Part shown: positions 24,093-33,823 of the stretch, piece by piece
Layout of the letters: every line of letters starts with the position of its first letter
Position numbering within the stretch: position 1 is the first letter of the stretch
Assembly: GCF_002210425.1 (NCBI RefSeq)
Contig: NZ_MWQK01000003.1
Coordinates: 124,001 to 188,000 of the forward strand
Direction: 5' to 3'
Length of the DNA stretch: 64,000 nucleotides
Source: Fibrobacter sp. UWB2
GTDB taxonomy: Bacteria; Fibrobacterota; Fibrobacteria; Fibrobacterales; Fibrobacteraceae
The notes under the pieces: generated by a model
The model's input: the letters and a program-made list of their open reading frames with translations, nothing else
The model's database searches: none
Told to the model about the DNA's origin: nothing
Made by a program: the position numbers and the translations under genes

Positions 24093-25331
24093 TTAAACAA
24101 TTACTTCAGGATTCATCCAACTGATAATTTCCTGTTCTAGCTTGATTTTATTATTTAACATAAAAGTTGTTATATTAGCATATTTTTTCGCAGCAATTAA
24201 AGATTCCGCTTTTTTGAAGTCATTAGATTCAAAAGGCTTGGCATAATTCCGATATTTTTCCAAATTTTCAATATCCATGCAATAGGGTTTGAAATCTATG
24301 CCTGTCTTATTCCTTAAATTATCAAGAATATAAAAGCCATCGGGATCAATATCGCCAAAATGATAATACGAAATTTCTTTGTTTTGGTTTTGCACAAAAG
24401 TCTTTTTAAGAAACAATTGTTTTGTACTATTGTGATATCCACTCAAATACAAGAAAAATACGTCAGTTCCCCGAACCCTGTTAAAAGAAGTCAAGTTTTC
24501 AACAGTCATTATGGATTTACTGTTGATTTCAATTTCATCAATATCGTCAACTTCAGTTGAGGGAAGGGCCAAAGCCTTATTATTTGCGACATTTAATACT
24601 CGACCATCAACAAACATTATTTTCGCACTTCCTTTAAAATAGATGTAAGAAGGATTTTTATAAATATTTAAGTTTTCTAAAATTGTATCATAAATTTCCT
24701 TCGTTTCCTCTAAACCATCAACAGTTTCATTAAATTTTCCGCTTTCATGAAGAATTTTGCAAACTTTTGTTCGATATGATTTTTCCCACGCTTTCGAATC
24801 GTGAAGAACTTCTATAGACAGTTCTCGCTCAAGAATTTCTGGATGATTTGACAAAATATAGTCAAGAAGTTTTATGATATTTGCCGATTCTTCCAAAGGG
24901 TATGCGGCCTTTTTGTCAGCCTCAATACGATTGATTTGCGTTTTGCAGAAATCAACAATAATCGAATTCTTCGAAAGAAAACTTCTGTAAAAATCACGTT
25001 CTTCTTGTTGTTGGAGCTTTTTATCCTTTACACCTAAAATATCTCGCACTCTTAACCAATAATCATCCGATGTATTGGCTAAAATTTTTACAACATGTTG
25101 ATTTCTGCTTTCCGTAGAAATCAGGTTTTCAGACTCAAGATTCTTTAACTCTTTTTCAAAATCCTCAATTGAATTAACATCTTCAAAATCATCGTTATAT
25201 TTGGGGTAAACATCTGTCGGCGCTATAGAAAACGTCTGGCGAACAGAGTTTTCGCCCTTATAGGTTTTGCTACCTTCATACTTATGCAAAAGTTTTTCTA
25301 GAATCAGTTTTTGACGACTATTTAAATTCAT
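24093..25331 (-). CDS. jetD: Wadjet nuclease subunit JetD
   Basis: A 412-residue DNA-cleaving subunit of Wadjet, the SMC-like system that extrudes and cuts closed circular plasmids. The C-terminal half is a Toprim-type DUF2220 domain with the conserved acidic residues VENLTSF (Glu near residue 278) and YHFGDIDPDGFY (about 326-337). The N-terminal half is the DUF3322-like arm. The start codon overlaps the jetC stop by 4 nt (ATGA). It is the last gene of the operon jetA-jetB-jetC-jetD. Confidence 0.88.
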   Translation of the reverse strand: MNLNSRQKLILEKLLHKYEGSKTYKGENSVRQTFSIAPTDVYPKYNDDFEDVNSIEDFEKELKNLESENLISTESRNQHVVKILANTSDDYWLRVRDILGVKDKKLQQQEERDFYRSFLSKNSIIVDFCKTQINRIEADKKAAYPLEESANIIKLLDYILSNHPEILERELSIEVLHDSKAWEKSYRTKVCKILHESGKFNETVDGLEETKEIYDTILENLNIYKNPSYIYFKGSAKIMFVDGRVLNVANNKALALPSTEVDDIDEIEINSKSIMTVENLTSFNRVRGTDVFFLYLSGYHNSTKQLFLKKTFVQNQNKEISYYHFGDIDPDGFYILDNLRNKTGIDFKPYCMDIENLEKYRNYAKPFESNDFKKAESLIAAKKYANITTFMLNNKIKLEQEIISWMNPEVIV

Positions 25332-28300
25332 ACTACGGCCTTTCGCAACCCTTCTTCGGCGATGGTATATTTTCCATCAGAATACAGTGCAACAGTATTG
25401 TCAATATGGCTGCCAATGCTATCTATTTTTTCTGGTGGAGCGGCGTAGAACACCTGAAAGTGATTTTCTTCTAAGAACCGAACCATCTGTTCAATACGTT
25501 CCTTAGACAAAGCCGAGAACGCTTCATCTATAAATGCTAGGCGGGCGCAATTTTTATCCTTTGGATAGAATTGCATTAAGCTTGCAGCAAGAATGATGAA
25601 ATAGGGAGTTTGTTTTTCGCCACCGCTTGCCGAGCCTTGCTTCTGGGAAAGGTTCATTTCTTCACCAGTTTTACGACGGATACTCATGTCATAAACAAAA
25701 TAGTTTCTGTAGTCAGAGTATTCCATTTCGTCGGAGCCTTGCTGCAGAATATCAGCCAAAAATCTCTGCACATCGGCATTGAATTTTTCTTGGGAAACCT
25801 TCTGTGGATTGAAAAAATCCGGATCTTTGATATAGCTTTCAAGATTGCTGCATATATCAAAGAAAATCTTTCGATCAGGTCTTTCTTCCATTTTGAATTG
25901 GTAAAAGTCAATACCAAAAGGAATTTTCTTCAATTCCCTATTGATGACATCAATTTCTTCCTTAGCCTTTTCAATATTTTCCTTGAGTTCCGCAATGAAA
26001 TCGTGAAGGAACGCGTTGCGAAGCTTTGTAGAGGCTACTTCCAATTTATTCTTCGCTTCATCAAGTTTTGCGTTGGCAATATCGCGATACTCTTCTCGGT
26101 AGAACCAAATATAGGCTACGCCGCGTTCGTTCAAATCCTTTCCTGCTAATTTATTGTATTCAAGTTGGATATTCTCTAAGGACCGCTCTTTTTCTTTCAA
26201 TTCAGATTCCGCATTCTTTAACGTCTTTTCTGCAATAACAATCACATTGTTTTGTTGTCTAGCCATCTGATTGTACAGATTAAGCATTTCCTGCTCAAGA
26301 TCCAGATTTTCCCGAACCAAACCTTGGTAATAGTCTGTTCGTTCACCAATTTTTTGATTCAAATTTGCAATAGACTGATTATTAGATTTGTTGAAAATAT
26401 CATTCTTTACTAATTCTCCATTAACACTATTAAATATTTGTTGGAGATTAGCGACTTTTTCCTTTGCCATTTCAATTTCTTGAATAGCGCGAAGCATCTC
26501 AGAACTTTTCTTAAGATCTTCAATTTCATTTGCAATCTGTCCAAGTCGCCCTTTCAACTGTGGGACTTTTTCTACAGACTCAAAAACATATTCTTCTGGA
26601 TCCCATTCAATATTGTCACACAAGCGCAACAAATCCCCAAATACATTTATTTGGTCGATAAGTCTTTGCAGGTTTGCAGAGGTCAATTCCTTTTCCCTCT
26701 TCTTCATTTCCAACTGCATTTCAGCGACATTTTTGCCCAAACAAGGAACAACGTCATTGATTTTCATCATCGTAGCAGCATAGCTCTTGGTCAGCATGCC
26801 ATCCTTCATTAAGCCTCCCTTCGGATGATCATGAAGTTCTTCGATGGTATCGCAAAGATGAATTCCATTCAGCAAATAATTGGCATACTTACGCGCAGCC
26901 TTGTTTTTGATTTCCAAAATTTCTGCGGCAGAATTCTTTTCAATATCGCTATCGGGAATTTTGTCAGACAAAACGATATTTGCGTTAGTGAGCTTTTTAT
27001 CCTTCAAAATTCTTAAGGCGACATCACAATATTCGTCATCAACAATTAGGTAATAACGTTTACGACCAAGGAAAGTTTCTATAGCCCTACGCCAGCTTTC
27101 ATCCTTGATTTCTTCCACCAATTCTGCAAAGAAGCGCACCTCAGACGTTATGGAACGACATTCAAATTCATTTTGAATTATTTGTTTAGCATTTTCGGCA
27201 TCTCGCGGGAAAATGATTTTCTTAGACTGCAAATCTTTGATATCTTTTTCAATATCAGATAGGGCATTAATACATTCTTTCTTCTTGTCTTCTAAACGAA
27301 CTTTATCAGCCGAATATTGATCACAAGCAGCTTTGATTTGATCCCCAAATTCAATAAAGCGAGTTTGTTTTTCAAATGGATCGATTCCTGGCTCTGCCAG
27401 ATTCTTAAGAACTTCCTGAGATTCTCTAGAAACCTGAAAATCACTTTCAATCTGAGGAATCAATTGCGTTATCGCAATCTGAAGATTTTTTAAATCAGCG
27501 ATAGCAGATTCGCATTTTTCAATTTCATCTTTACACTTCTTAAGTTCATTATTTTTATCATTTAGTAAATCACTAAGTGTTCTGTTTGAACTTTCAACTT
27601 TAGTAAGATTTTTACGAGCAAGCTCTAACTCTGAGTCAACAGAATTTTTTTGCTTTTCAAGCGTTCCCTTTTCAAGTTCTAACGTTTTAGAACGAATTTT
27701 ACATTGTTTTAATTCCAGCTGATCTTTTTGAAGAAACTGATAACTATACATCATCTTACGAATCTTCATATATTTCAACTGTTTTTCGTAAGCAAATGTT
27801 GCTGTTTCAATTTTTTCTAAAAGTTCCTTACGCTTTTGGTTATTCTCCAACATTTGAACAGCTTCACTATAATGATTTTTCTGTTCTCTCAAAGATTGTA
27901 AAGAATTCACGTCATTCTGCACAAGTACAGAATCCTTCACAAACTTTTCAACATTTTTTTCTGGCTTAAAAGCCATCATCTTTAAAATTTTTTCAACATA
28001 TTTTTTAAATTCGCCATCATTTACGCGAAGCCCCAAAGCTCTCGCAATCTGAGGTTTTGCTTTATCACGTCCCAACATTTCTGAAGCTTTTACAGGAACA
28101 CCCTTTCTTGTGAGATTTCTTCCGCTGACAACACTTAACTTTCCACTTTCAATAGACCTAAAATTAAAATCCTCAATTTTTGCATTTTGGAAGATAAACC
28201 ATTTAGACTCCGCAGAATCCTGCGCGGAACGAGATTCTATGTTCACGCCAACAACAAAATCGCCTTCTGTTGGGGAATTAAATTCCATTACAATATAACT

Positions 28301-28570
28301 GACTACGGCATCTTTTCGAAGGTATCTGTTGGAACCGTTTGTCTTGCGGTCACCATGAATGTAAGCATTTACCGTTCTTTCTTTATCGTCTGCAGCACGA
28401 TTGAACTGCGTATTGGCAAACAGCAAATAAGACATTGCGTCGAGTATTGTGGTCTTTCCAGTGCCGTTAACACCAGTAAATAGGGTGGAACTACCCAATT
28501 CAATACAAACATTCTGGAAGCAAGACCAGTTTAACAACAGAAGTTTCTTTGCGGTTTTACGGAATTCCAT
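25328..28570 (-). CDS. jetC: Wadjet SMC-like ATPase JetC
   Basis: A 1080-residue SMC/MukB-like motor. The N-terminal ATPase half has Walker A FTGVNGTGKTT (about residue 33). Long coiled coils follow (about 230-470 and 640-900) around a hinge-like region near 480-620. The C-terminal half has signature SGGEKQTPYF and Walker B LAFIDEAFSALS (about 1015-1030). Coiled-coil content and motif spacing match Wadjet JetC. Known function: loop extrusion on plasmid DNA with JetA and JetB, feeding JetD. The region is AT-rich compared with the flanking genes. Confidence 0.92.
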   Translation of the reverse strand: MEFRKTAKKLLLLNWSCFQNVCIELGSSTLFTGVNGTGKTTILDAMSYLLFANTQFNRAADDKERTVNAYIHGDRKTNGSNRYLRKDAVVSYIVMEFNSPTEGDFVVGVNIESRSAQDSAESKWFIFQNAKIEDFNFRSIESGKLSVVSGRNLTRKGVPVKASEMLGRDKAKPQIARALGLRVNDGEFKKYVEKILKMMAFKPEKNVEKFVKDSVLVQNDVNSLQSLREQKNHYSEAVQMLENNQKRKELLEKIETATFAYEKQLKYMKIRKMMYSYQFLQKDQLELKQCKIRSKTLELEKGTLEKQKNSVDSELELARKNLTKVESSNRTLSDLLNDKNNELKKCKDEIEKCESAIADLKNLQIAITQLIPQIESDFQVSRESQEVLKNLAEPGIDPFEKQTRFIEFGDQIKAACDQYSADKVRLEDKKKECINALSDIEKDIKDLQSKKIIFPRDAENAKQIIQNEFECRSITSEVRFFAELVEEIKDESWRRAIETFLGRKRYYLIVDDEYCDVALRILKDKKLTNANIVLSDKIPDSDIEKNSAAEILEIKNKAARKYANYLLNGIHLCDTIEELHDHPKGGLMKDGMLTKSYAATMMKINDVVPCLGKNVAEMQLEMKKREKELTSANLQRLIDQINVFGDLLRLCDNIEWDPEEYVFESVEKVPQLKGRLGQIANEIEDLKKSSEMLRAIQEIEMAKEKVANLQQIFNSVNGELVKNDIFNKSNNQSIANLNQKIGERTDYYQGLVRENLDLEQEMLNLYNQMARQQNNVIVIAEKTLKNAESELKEKERSLENIQLEYNKLAGKDLNERGVAYIWFYREEYRDIANAKLDEAKNKLEVASTKLRNAFLHDFIAELKENIEKAKEEIDVINRELKKIPFGIDFYQFKMEERPDRKIFFDICSNLESYIKDPDFFNPQKVSQEKFNADVQRFLADILQQGSDEMEYSDYRNYFVYDMSIRRKTGEEMNLSQKQGSASGGEKQTPYFIILAASLMQFYPKDKNCARLAFIDEAFSALSKERIEQMVRFLEENHFQVFYAAPPEKIDSIGSHIDNTVALYSDGKYTIAEEGLRKAVV

Positions 28571-28572
28571 TA

Positions 28573-29226
28573 TTATTCCTCCTCTTCTTCTGCATCAAAG
28601 TTATCTTCGGCAACATCCTCGTTTTGAGGACCCGCATTCATCATTCTTTCTCGCACTCCAATAACAAATGTCGCGAATTCAGATTCATCTAAAGCAAATT
28701 GAATAGACGGATAAAGAACAATCACTCGTTCATTATCAGAGGCATTCCAATTTACAAAAATCAGATTGTATCTTGCAAATAGTTGAAGCGCGTTTTTCAA
28801 ATTACTTTTAACGTCAAAAGCGCCCTTGAATTCAAACTTTTCCAATTCAGCATTCAATTCAGGGAAAGTCGTCGTGATTTGCTTGGATAAGGAGCCTGAT
28901 TGAATTTTATCCATATACAAGGTCCACAAGCAACAAAGAATGATGCTTTGGAATTTATTAAACCTCTGCTTGGAAACAACAACATCGGCACTATTATTCT
29001 GAAGCATTACAACTCCATTGTCCCTCACAACAATATCAAAGCCAATCAAGTTCAAATAATCCGAAAAAAGCCCTTCGTTTGATTTAACAAAGAAGAACAT
29101 CTTGCGATTATCATCGTCTATGTCTCGAACGATGAAGGTTTCTTTCAAAAGTCGGCGGCAGCACTTTTTAAACACCAACTGTTCAGAAGAAGTGAGATCG
29201 TCCCACATTTCATTAATTGTTGACAT
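28573..29226 (-). CDS. jetB: Wadjet subunit JetB (MukE-like)
   Basis: About 217 residues, the KITE/MukE-like winged-helix subunit that bridges JetA and JetC. I chose ATG 29226 (MSTINEMWDDLTSSEQLVFK) because it has a GGAGGG site and only a 14-nt overlap with jetA; an upstream in-frame ATG at 29286 would overlap by 74 nt. The winged-helix-like part includes VKSNEGLFSDYLNLIGFDI. The acidic C-terminus (DVAEDNFDAEEEEE) is notable. The content is closer to the DUF6063 form of type II systems than to DUF4194, but I cannot confirm this by alignment. Confidence 0.8.
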   Translation of the reverse strand: MSTINEMWDDLTSSEQLVFKKCCRRLLKETFIVRDIDDDNRKMFFFVKSNEGLFSDYLNLIGFDIVVRDNGVVMLQNNSADVVVSKQRFNKFQSIILCCLWTLYMDKIQSGSLSKQITTTFPELNAELEKFEFKGAFDVKSNLKNALQLFARYNLIFVNWNASDNERVIVLYPSIQFALDESEFATFVIGVRERMMNAGPQNEDVAEDNFDAEEEEE

Positions 29227-30622
29227 CTTTTTTTGCCCTCCAATGCCGAATCTTAAATTCGTCTGACTCAATAAAATCTTCATCAATTTCTATCAGGTAT
29301 CCGTTTTCGCGAGCGTATGTTACTGCAGCCATAGACGCAAGAACATCTTTTTTTTCGTCCAGACTAAGATTTAAACTGTCTATCTTGCCATTAACGGATT
29401 GACTATCCAAGAATTTTTTCATCAGTTCTTTGGAATACGGATTATATGATTCATTCTGCAATTGGCGTTTTTGACGTTCTCGCTCTTCAACGCTCATCTC
29501 GATTACATCAGCCTCGATATTCGATTGAATACTTTGGTTTTTGTGAGGATATTGCAAAGATGTTCTATCTACAAATTCATAATCATGAATATGGAAAAGA
29601 TTTTGGATTTCTTCGTCTATCTTATTCAACTTATCTTCATCAAAATTTTGGACTAGATATCGTATAGTTTCTTCTACATTTCCACGGTTATCCTTACCCT
29701 TATTTCGAAGAATACGTTCTCGTGCAACCGCAATTTTAATATACGCATTAATTTGATCCTTAATACGTTTCATAATCTTATTGTAATCGTCATGGATAAA
29801 GCGTCTGGTGCTATCCAGCATCCTTACAACTTTATCTTCTGCTGCGCTTCTGGAACAGCCTTCCTCATCCATAACGCTTTGCGTAAGGGATCCAAAATAT
29901 CCGATTCCTTTGAATTCCTCTAATCGCCTAGATATCTTTTCACGATATAGATGGATATTTTGTTGCTGAACAAGGCGCGAATACTCTTTGATAAAGTCAC
30001 CGTCACAATATTTGATGATATTCTCCGTCAAACTGACCAAGGAACCTTCTCGGAGCATGCCTTCAATGATTTTTTTGATAGAGGTGGCAAGTTTCTTCAG
30101 TGCCGAGGAAAGTTTGCGGGCTTCATCATACACTGGTGTTAGAATCAGTTTATAAGGATTCTGTTCCCCTTGCGCCCAATGTTCTAAGGTATTGAAAATG
30201 TTATAAATGGAAACAGAAAATTCTGAGCGAACAGGATTCTTTAGATTTTCAATAAACTGAGCCAAGGCAATCCCGTTATCAGGCATAACAATCATCTTTT
30301 CAAGTGTTGAATCGTCTGTTTCTTCTTCTAGCCAACCAACACTCACAAAACGTCTAATAATAAAATTCGCCTTAGCATTCCAGTCAGGTTCCAACCCCAA
30401 TTCAGTCGCATCTTCGCCCTGTATTTCAATATGATTTTCCAACAAGTAAGCGGCTATCGTATCACGAACAATATCTCGAAGAATTCTATATGAAATTTCG
30501 TCATCAAAGAGCTTATAGATTTTCAACAACAATTCCGAATAAACAGCTTGATTACGGTTCCCACTACCGAGAATCGTAAAAAAATCGTTAGGAATTACAT
30601 TAAAAACACTATGCATATTCAT
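29213..30622 (-). CDS. jetA: Wadjet subunit JetA (MukF/kleisin-like)
   Basis: About 469 residues, the kleisin-like subunit. It opens MNMHSVFNVIPNDFFTILGS, which matches the start of type II JetA (formerly DUF5716) rather than DUF3375 of type I. It continues with helical segments and ends FIESDEFKIRHWRAKKDVNN. I prefer ATG 30622 or 30616; an in-frame start at 30700 gives an unlikely N-terminus. No clear ribosome binding site is seen. It heads the operon, with the chain overlapping jetB. Confidence 0.82.
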   Translation of the reverse strand: MNMHSVFNVIPNDFFTILGSGNRNQAVYSELLLKIYKLFDDEISYRILRDIVRDTIAAYLLENHIEIQGEDATELGLEPDWNAKANFIIRRFVSVGWLEEETDDSTLEKMIVMPDNGIALAQFIENLKNPVRSEFSVSIYNIFNTLEHWAQGEQNPYKLILTPVYDEARKLSSALKKLATSIKKIIEGMLREGSLVSLTENIIKYCDGDFIKEYSRLVQQQNIHLYREKISRRLEEFKGIGYFGSLTQSVMDEEGCSRSAAEDKVVRMLDSTRRFIHDDYNKIMKRIKDQINAYIKIAVARERILRNKGKDNRGNVEETIRYLVQNFDEDKLNKIDEEIQNLFHIHDYEFVDRTSLQYPHKNQSIQSNIEADVIEMSVEERERQKRQLQNESYNPYSKELMKKFLDSQSVNGKIDSLNLSLDEKKDVLASMAAVTYARENGYLIEIDEDFIESDEFKIRHWRAKKDVNN

Positions 30623-30844
30623 GAGGAAATATACGCAAAAATCTTGACACTTTAATGACAAAATCAACAATTTTTCATCATTCAGCCAGAACAAGAGCAT
30701 TCATAGTACCTGCTCTGCCTAATCTTCCATATTATACTTCATCTATCCATCAACAATCAAGACATAACAGCTAAAAAAGACGAACCTACTTTTATCAAAA
30801 AACTCAATAAAACAGATGAAGAAAATCCACATCCATTACTTACC

Positions 30845-33820
30845 CTATTTCCAAAACATTTTTTCCTTATATCCGCAAGCAGGATAATTAGAACATCCAA
30901 CAAAATTATATCCATTATAGGCTTTCCGTTTTACAAGGAAACCGCCACATTCAGGACATATTTTAGGACTTGACAAAATAGTCACGTCTCTTTGCGCATA
31001 CCTACACCGAGGAAAATTAGAGCATCCCACAAAAGTTTTTCCATCATGTTCAACTTTTAGCAAGTCTCCAGTTTTGCAAAGAGGGCATTTCGTCTGTTTT
31101 TCGCTAATTTTTCTCCTTGTTGATTTAAAGAATACTGATGTAGATTCTGAGAATTCCTTGAAAAAAAGCGATGGATTCTTGTTGTCCACAAGGACATAGG
31201 TTCTATTTTTAGTTCGGGTAATAGCAACATAAAACAGGCGACGTTCTTCTGCAAATCTGTAATCTTCTGCATTTGTAAGAACAAAGTTCAAAACAGGATC
31301 ATCAATTATCTGATTCGGGAACCCAAGTTTGTCATTTCTAAAATTCAGCAAAATAACATTATCCGCTTCCAACCCCTTTGATTTGTGAACGGAAAGGAAT
31401 TGTATTTGCAACTTCGGATTCTGAACGTACTCTAGTGCATCTACACCATTTTTCCGAATCTTTCGGAACAAGCCTGTATCTTTTGCAATTTCTATATCGT
31501 AATTCGTTCGTCCCAAAAGTAAAATGGACGAATTCGCTCCATAATCCAAAGCAATTTTATTGATTATCGCTTGTAACGCATTTTTCGGATTGTCGTCGAA
31601 CCCCCAAAAAACAAGGGGATAATCTAACTTTTTATCGGAGCGTAAACTTTTCTTGAGTTGGAGCGGATTTTGCAAAATAAAACGCGATGCTTCATCGATT
31701 AATTTTTGCGAATTACGATATGTTTTCTCAATTTTTAATATTTTCGTTTTTCCAAAATACTTTGCAATATCAGTGAATAATGAAATATCGCTACCGGCAA
31801 ATCGATATATAGATTGCCAGTCATCCCCTACACAGAATAACTTTGCTTTTGTTTTATCAACAATTGCCTTCAACAAATTAAATCTTGCCTTTGAAATATC
31901 TTGATATTCATCTACAATCACATATTTATACAAAGGAATATCGCAACCAGCATTAACATTCTCTGTTGCATTGTTTATCATATCAGAGAAATCAATTGAA
32001 TTATTGGCTATTAAGTATTTTTGATATTCTTCCAATATCACTCTTATTATATTCAAAAAAGTGTTGTTTCTTCTTTGCAAGAATTTGTTATCTTCTGACG
32101 AAAGCCAATCTTTCCAATTATCAATCGTTTCTATTGTATAATTATTAGACTTAAAAAGTACAATAAACGTTCCGCACAGCTTCACAAACTCAGAAAAATA
32201 CTTATTCGTCTTGGTTGCATAAACAGTATTGAAAATATCCATGAAGTCTCGTGATTTCAGAACAACTCCATTTTGTTTCAAAATCTCTTCAAGCTTTTGT
32301 AAAAGCACCCCTTCAGAATTGTAGTATGAATAGGTTTCAATCAACTTGGTATTATTCTGCTTGTGAAGTTCTCTTTTCCAATCAATTCCATCTAAGTATT
32401 TTTTTGCTTCAACGGGCGAAAGCCATGGAACCGTATTGTTCCTTGTGATTCCAAAGTGTTCCAAATAAATATCATAATCTTTCAAATAAAAATCAGGTCT
32501 GTACGCTTTTCGCAAGGGATCAGAATTTTCAAATGGGTAGAGTTTTTCATATTCGTAATTTACACCGTTTAAAAAAAGAAAATTTGCGATTTGAACTTCT
32601 TCGAGACTTTTAACTTTTTCATTTTTTAGCGTTGTATGATTCTGCGACTTCTTTATTTTTTCTTCTTGAATATACTTCTCTTGATCATATTTCGACCTAA
32701 GCGTTTCCAAATCCACGCTTTTTTCGGCCTCATACATTTCGCCCAATGAGGAATAATCCTCCATATTCTTAGGGATATCAATATAGTATGCAAAATACTC
32801 AATTAAATTTTTTACCAATTCAGGATAATTGACCAATTCCTTTTCAAAAAAGTTATGTATAAATTCATTAAAAAGAGATTCATCAAGAACATCGGGTCTT
32901 TTTCCAACAGCACTTTTGATTATATCAAGACCCAATTTATGAAAAGTTGTTGATTTAACAGGGATTCCCAACTTTCCCTGAATTCTATCGGTCATTTCTT
33001 GAGCAGATTTTTTCGTAAACGAAATAAGCAGTATTTCTTCCGGACTTACATTCTTTACGTCACATAAATACTTGACCTTACCTGCAATCGTTAGTGTTTT
33101 TCCGCTACCAGCTCCTGCAAGCACAAGAATTCTATCTTCATCGGTTACGACAGCTTCTCTTTGTTGCATATCTAAGGACTTTCCATCTATGTTGGAAAAC
33201 AGATAATCATATTTTTGAGATTCCTGAGCAAAAAACGTTTCATTCGCTTTTTCCAAATAATTTGAAAAATCCTTATAGATTATTTTAAAAAGATTTATTT
33301 TTCCATATTCTTCATCATTCGCTTTTAAATTGCAAGTTGCAACATCTTGAGACAATTTTTCCCACTTCTGACGAAATATTTCTCCATCAGCCTCCGTGAC
33401 ATAACGACTTGTCAAGAAACTAAGTTCATCAAGAAAAACATTCACATATTGTATAAGCGATTTGAGACATTCCTTACGCTTAATCTCTGCATTTGACGCA
33501 AAAACGAGTCCTGGGAAATCCTTGTACTGTTTCTTAAAATCTTCTAGCTTTACAAAATCTTCAACTTTTGACGAAATGCCACTATACCTTTGTAATTCAT
33601 GATATAGAACTTTATACTTTAAAATAAAAGCATCTCTTTCAGCATCCTGAATATAATGCTTAAATAACCCGTCAAATTCAACGAAAAACGAATCACATAC
33701 TTCTATGAAACTCCGTACTTTTTCTTCAAATTCTTTAGCAAGCCGTTTTCGATGAGCTACATAACAAGCAACAAATATTACTAGCAATACAATTATTAAA
33801 ACAAACATACCTAGCGACAA
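30845..33820 (-). CDS. Helicase IV (HelD)-like UvrD-family helicase with inserted nuclease-like domain and two Cys4 zinc fingers
   Basis: A 991-residue protein. It has an N-terminal hydrophobic helix (FVLIIVLLVIFVACYVAH) and a HelD-like stalk. Walker A LAGAGSGKT lies near residue 236, DExx-type VDEYQDIS near 640, and the late motif YVAITRTK matches helicase IV. Between the first motifs is an insertion (about 400-460) with EVQIANFLFLNGVNYEYE and RPDFYLKDYDIYLEHFGI, the pattern of a PD-(D/E)XK nuclease. Two topoisomerase-type zinc fingers end the protein (CPLCKTG...GCSNFPRC and CPECGGF...GCSNYPAC). It follows the HNH gene by 3 nt. The start is TTG 33820 behind AAGGGG, or ATG 33808. Confidence 0.85.
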   Translation of the reverse strand: MSLGMFVLIIVLLVIFVACYVAHRKRLAKEFEEKVRSFIEVCDSFFVEFDGLFKHYIQDAERDAFILKYKVLYHELQRYSGISSKVEDFVKLEDFKKQYKDFPGLVFASNAEIKRKECLKSLIQYVNVFLDELSFLTSRYVTEADGEIFRQKWEKLSQDVATCNLKANDEEYGKINLFKIIYKDFSNYLEKANETFFAQESQKYDYLFSNIDGKSLDMQQREAVVTDEDRILVLAGAGSGKTLTIAGKVKYLCDVKNVSPEEILLISFTKKSAQEMTDRIQGKLGIPVKSTTFHKLGLDIIKSAVGKRPDVLDESLFNEFIHNFFEKELVNYPELVKNLIEYFAYYIDIPKNMEDYSSLGEMYEAEKSVDLETLRSKYDQEKYIQEEKIKKSQNHTTLKNEKVKSLEEVQIANFLFLNGVNYEYEKLYPFENSDPLRKAYRPDFYLKDYDIYLEHFGITRNNTVPWLSPVEAKKYLDGIDWKRELHKQNNTKLIETYSYYNSEGVLLQKLEEILKQNGVVLKSRDFMDIFNTVYATKTNKYFSEFVKLCGTFIVLFKSNNYTIETIDNWKDWLSSEDNKFLQRRNNTFLNIIRVILEEYQKYLIANNSIDFSDMINNATENVNAGCDIPLYKYVIVDEYQDISKARFNLLKAIVDKTKAKLFCVGDDWQSIYRFAGSDISLFTDIAKYFGKTKILKIEKTYRNSQKLIDEASRFILQNPLQLKKSLRSDKKLDYPLVFWGFDDNPKNALQAIINKIALDYGANSSILLLGRTNYDIEIAKDTGLFRKIRKNGVDALEYVQNPKLQIQFLSVHKSKGLEADNVILLNFRNDKLGFPNQIIDDPVLNFVLTNAEDYRFAEERRLFYVAITRTKNRTYVLVDNKNPSLFFKEFSESTSVFFKSTRRKISEKQTKCPLCKTGDLLKVEHDGKTFVGCSNFPRCRYAQRDVTILSSPKICPECGGFLVKRKAYNGYNFVGCSNYPACGYKEKMFWK

Positions 33821-33823
33821 CCA

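Noticed and set aside
30750-30850. Plus-strand frame reading KKLNKTDEENPHPLLTLF between jetA and the helicase gene
   Set aside because: It has no start, no ribosome binding site and ends inside the helicase gene; likely chance in AT-rich DNA.
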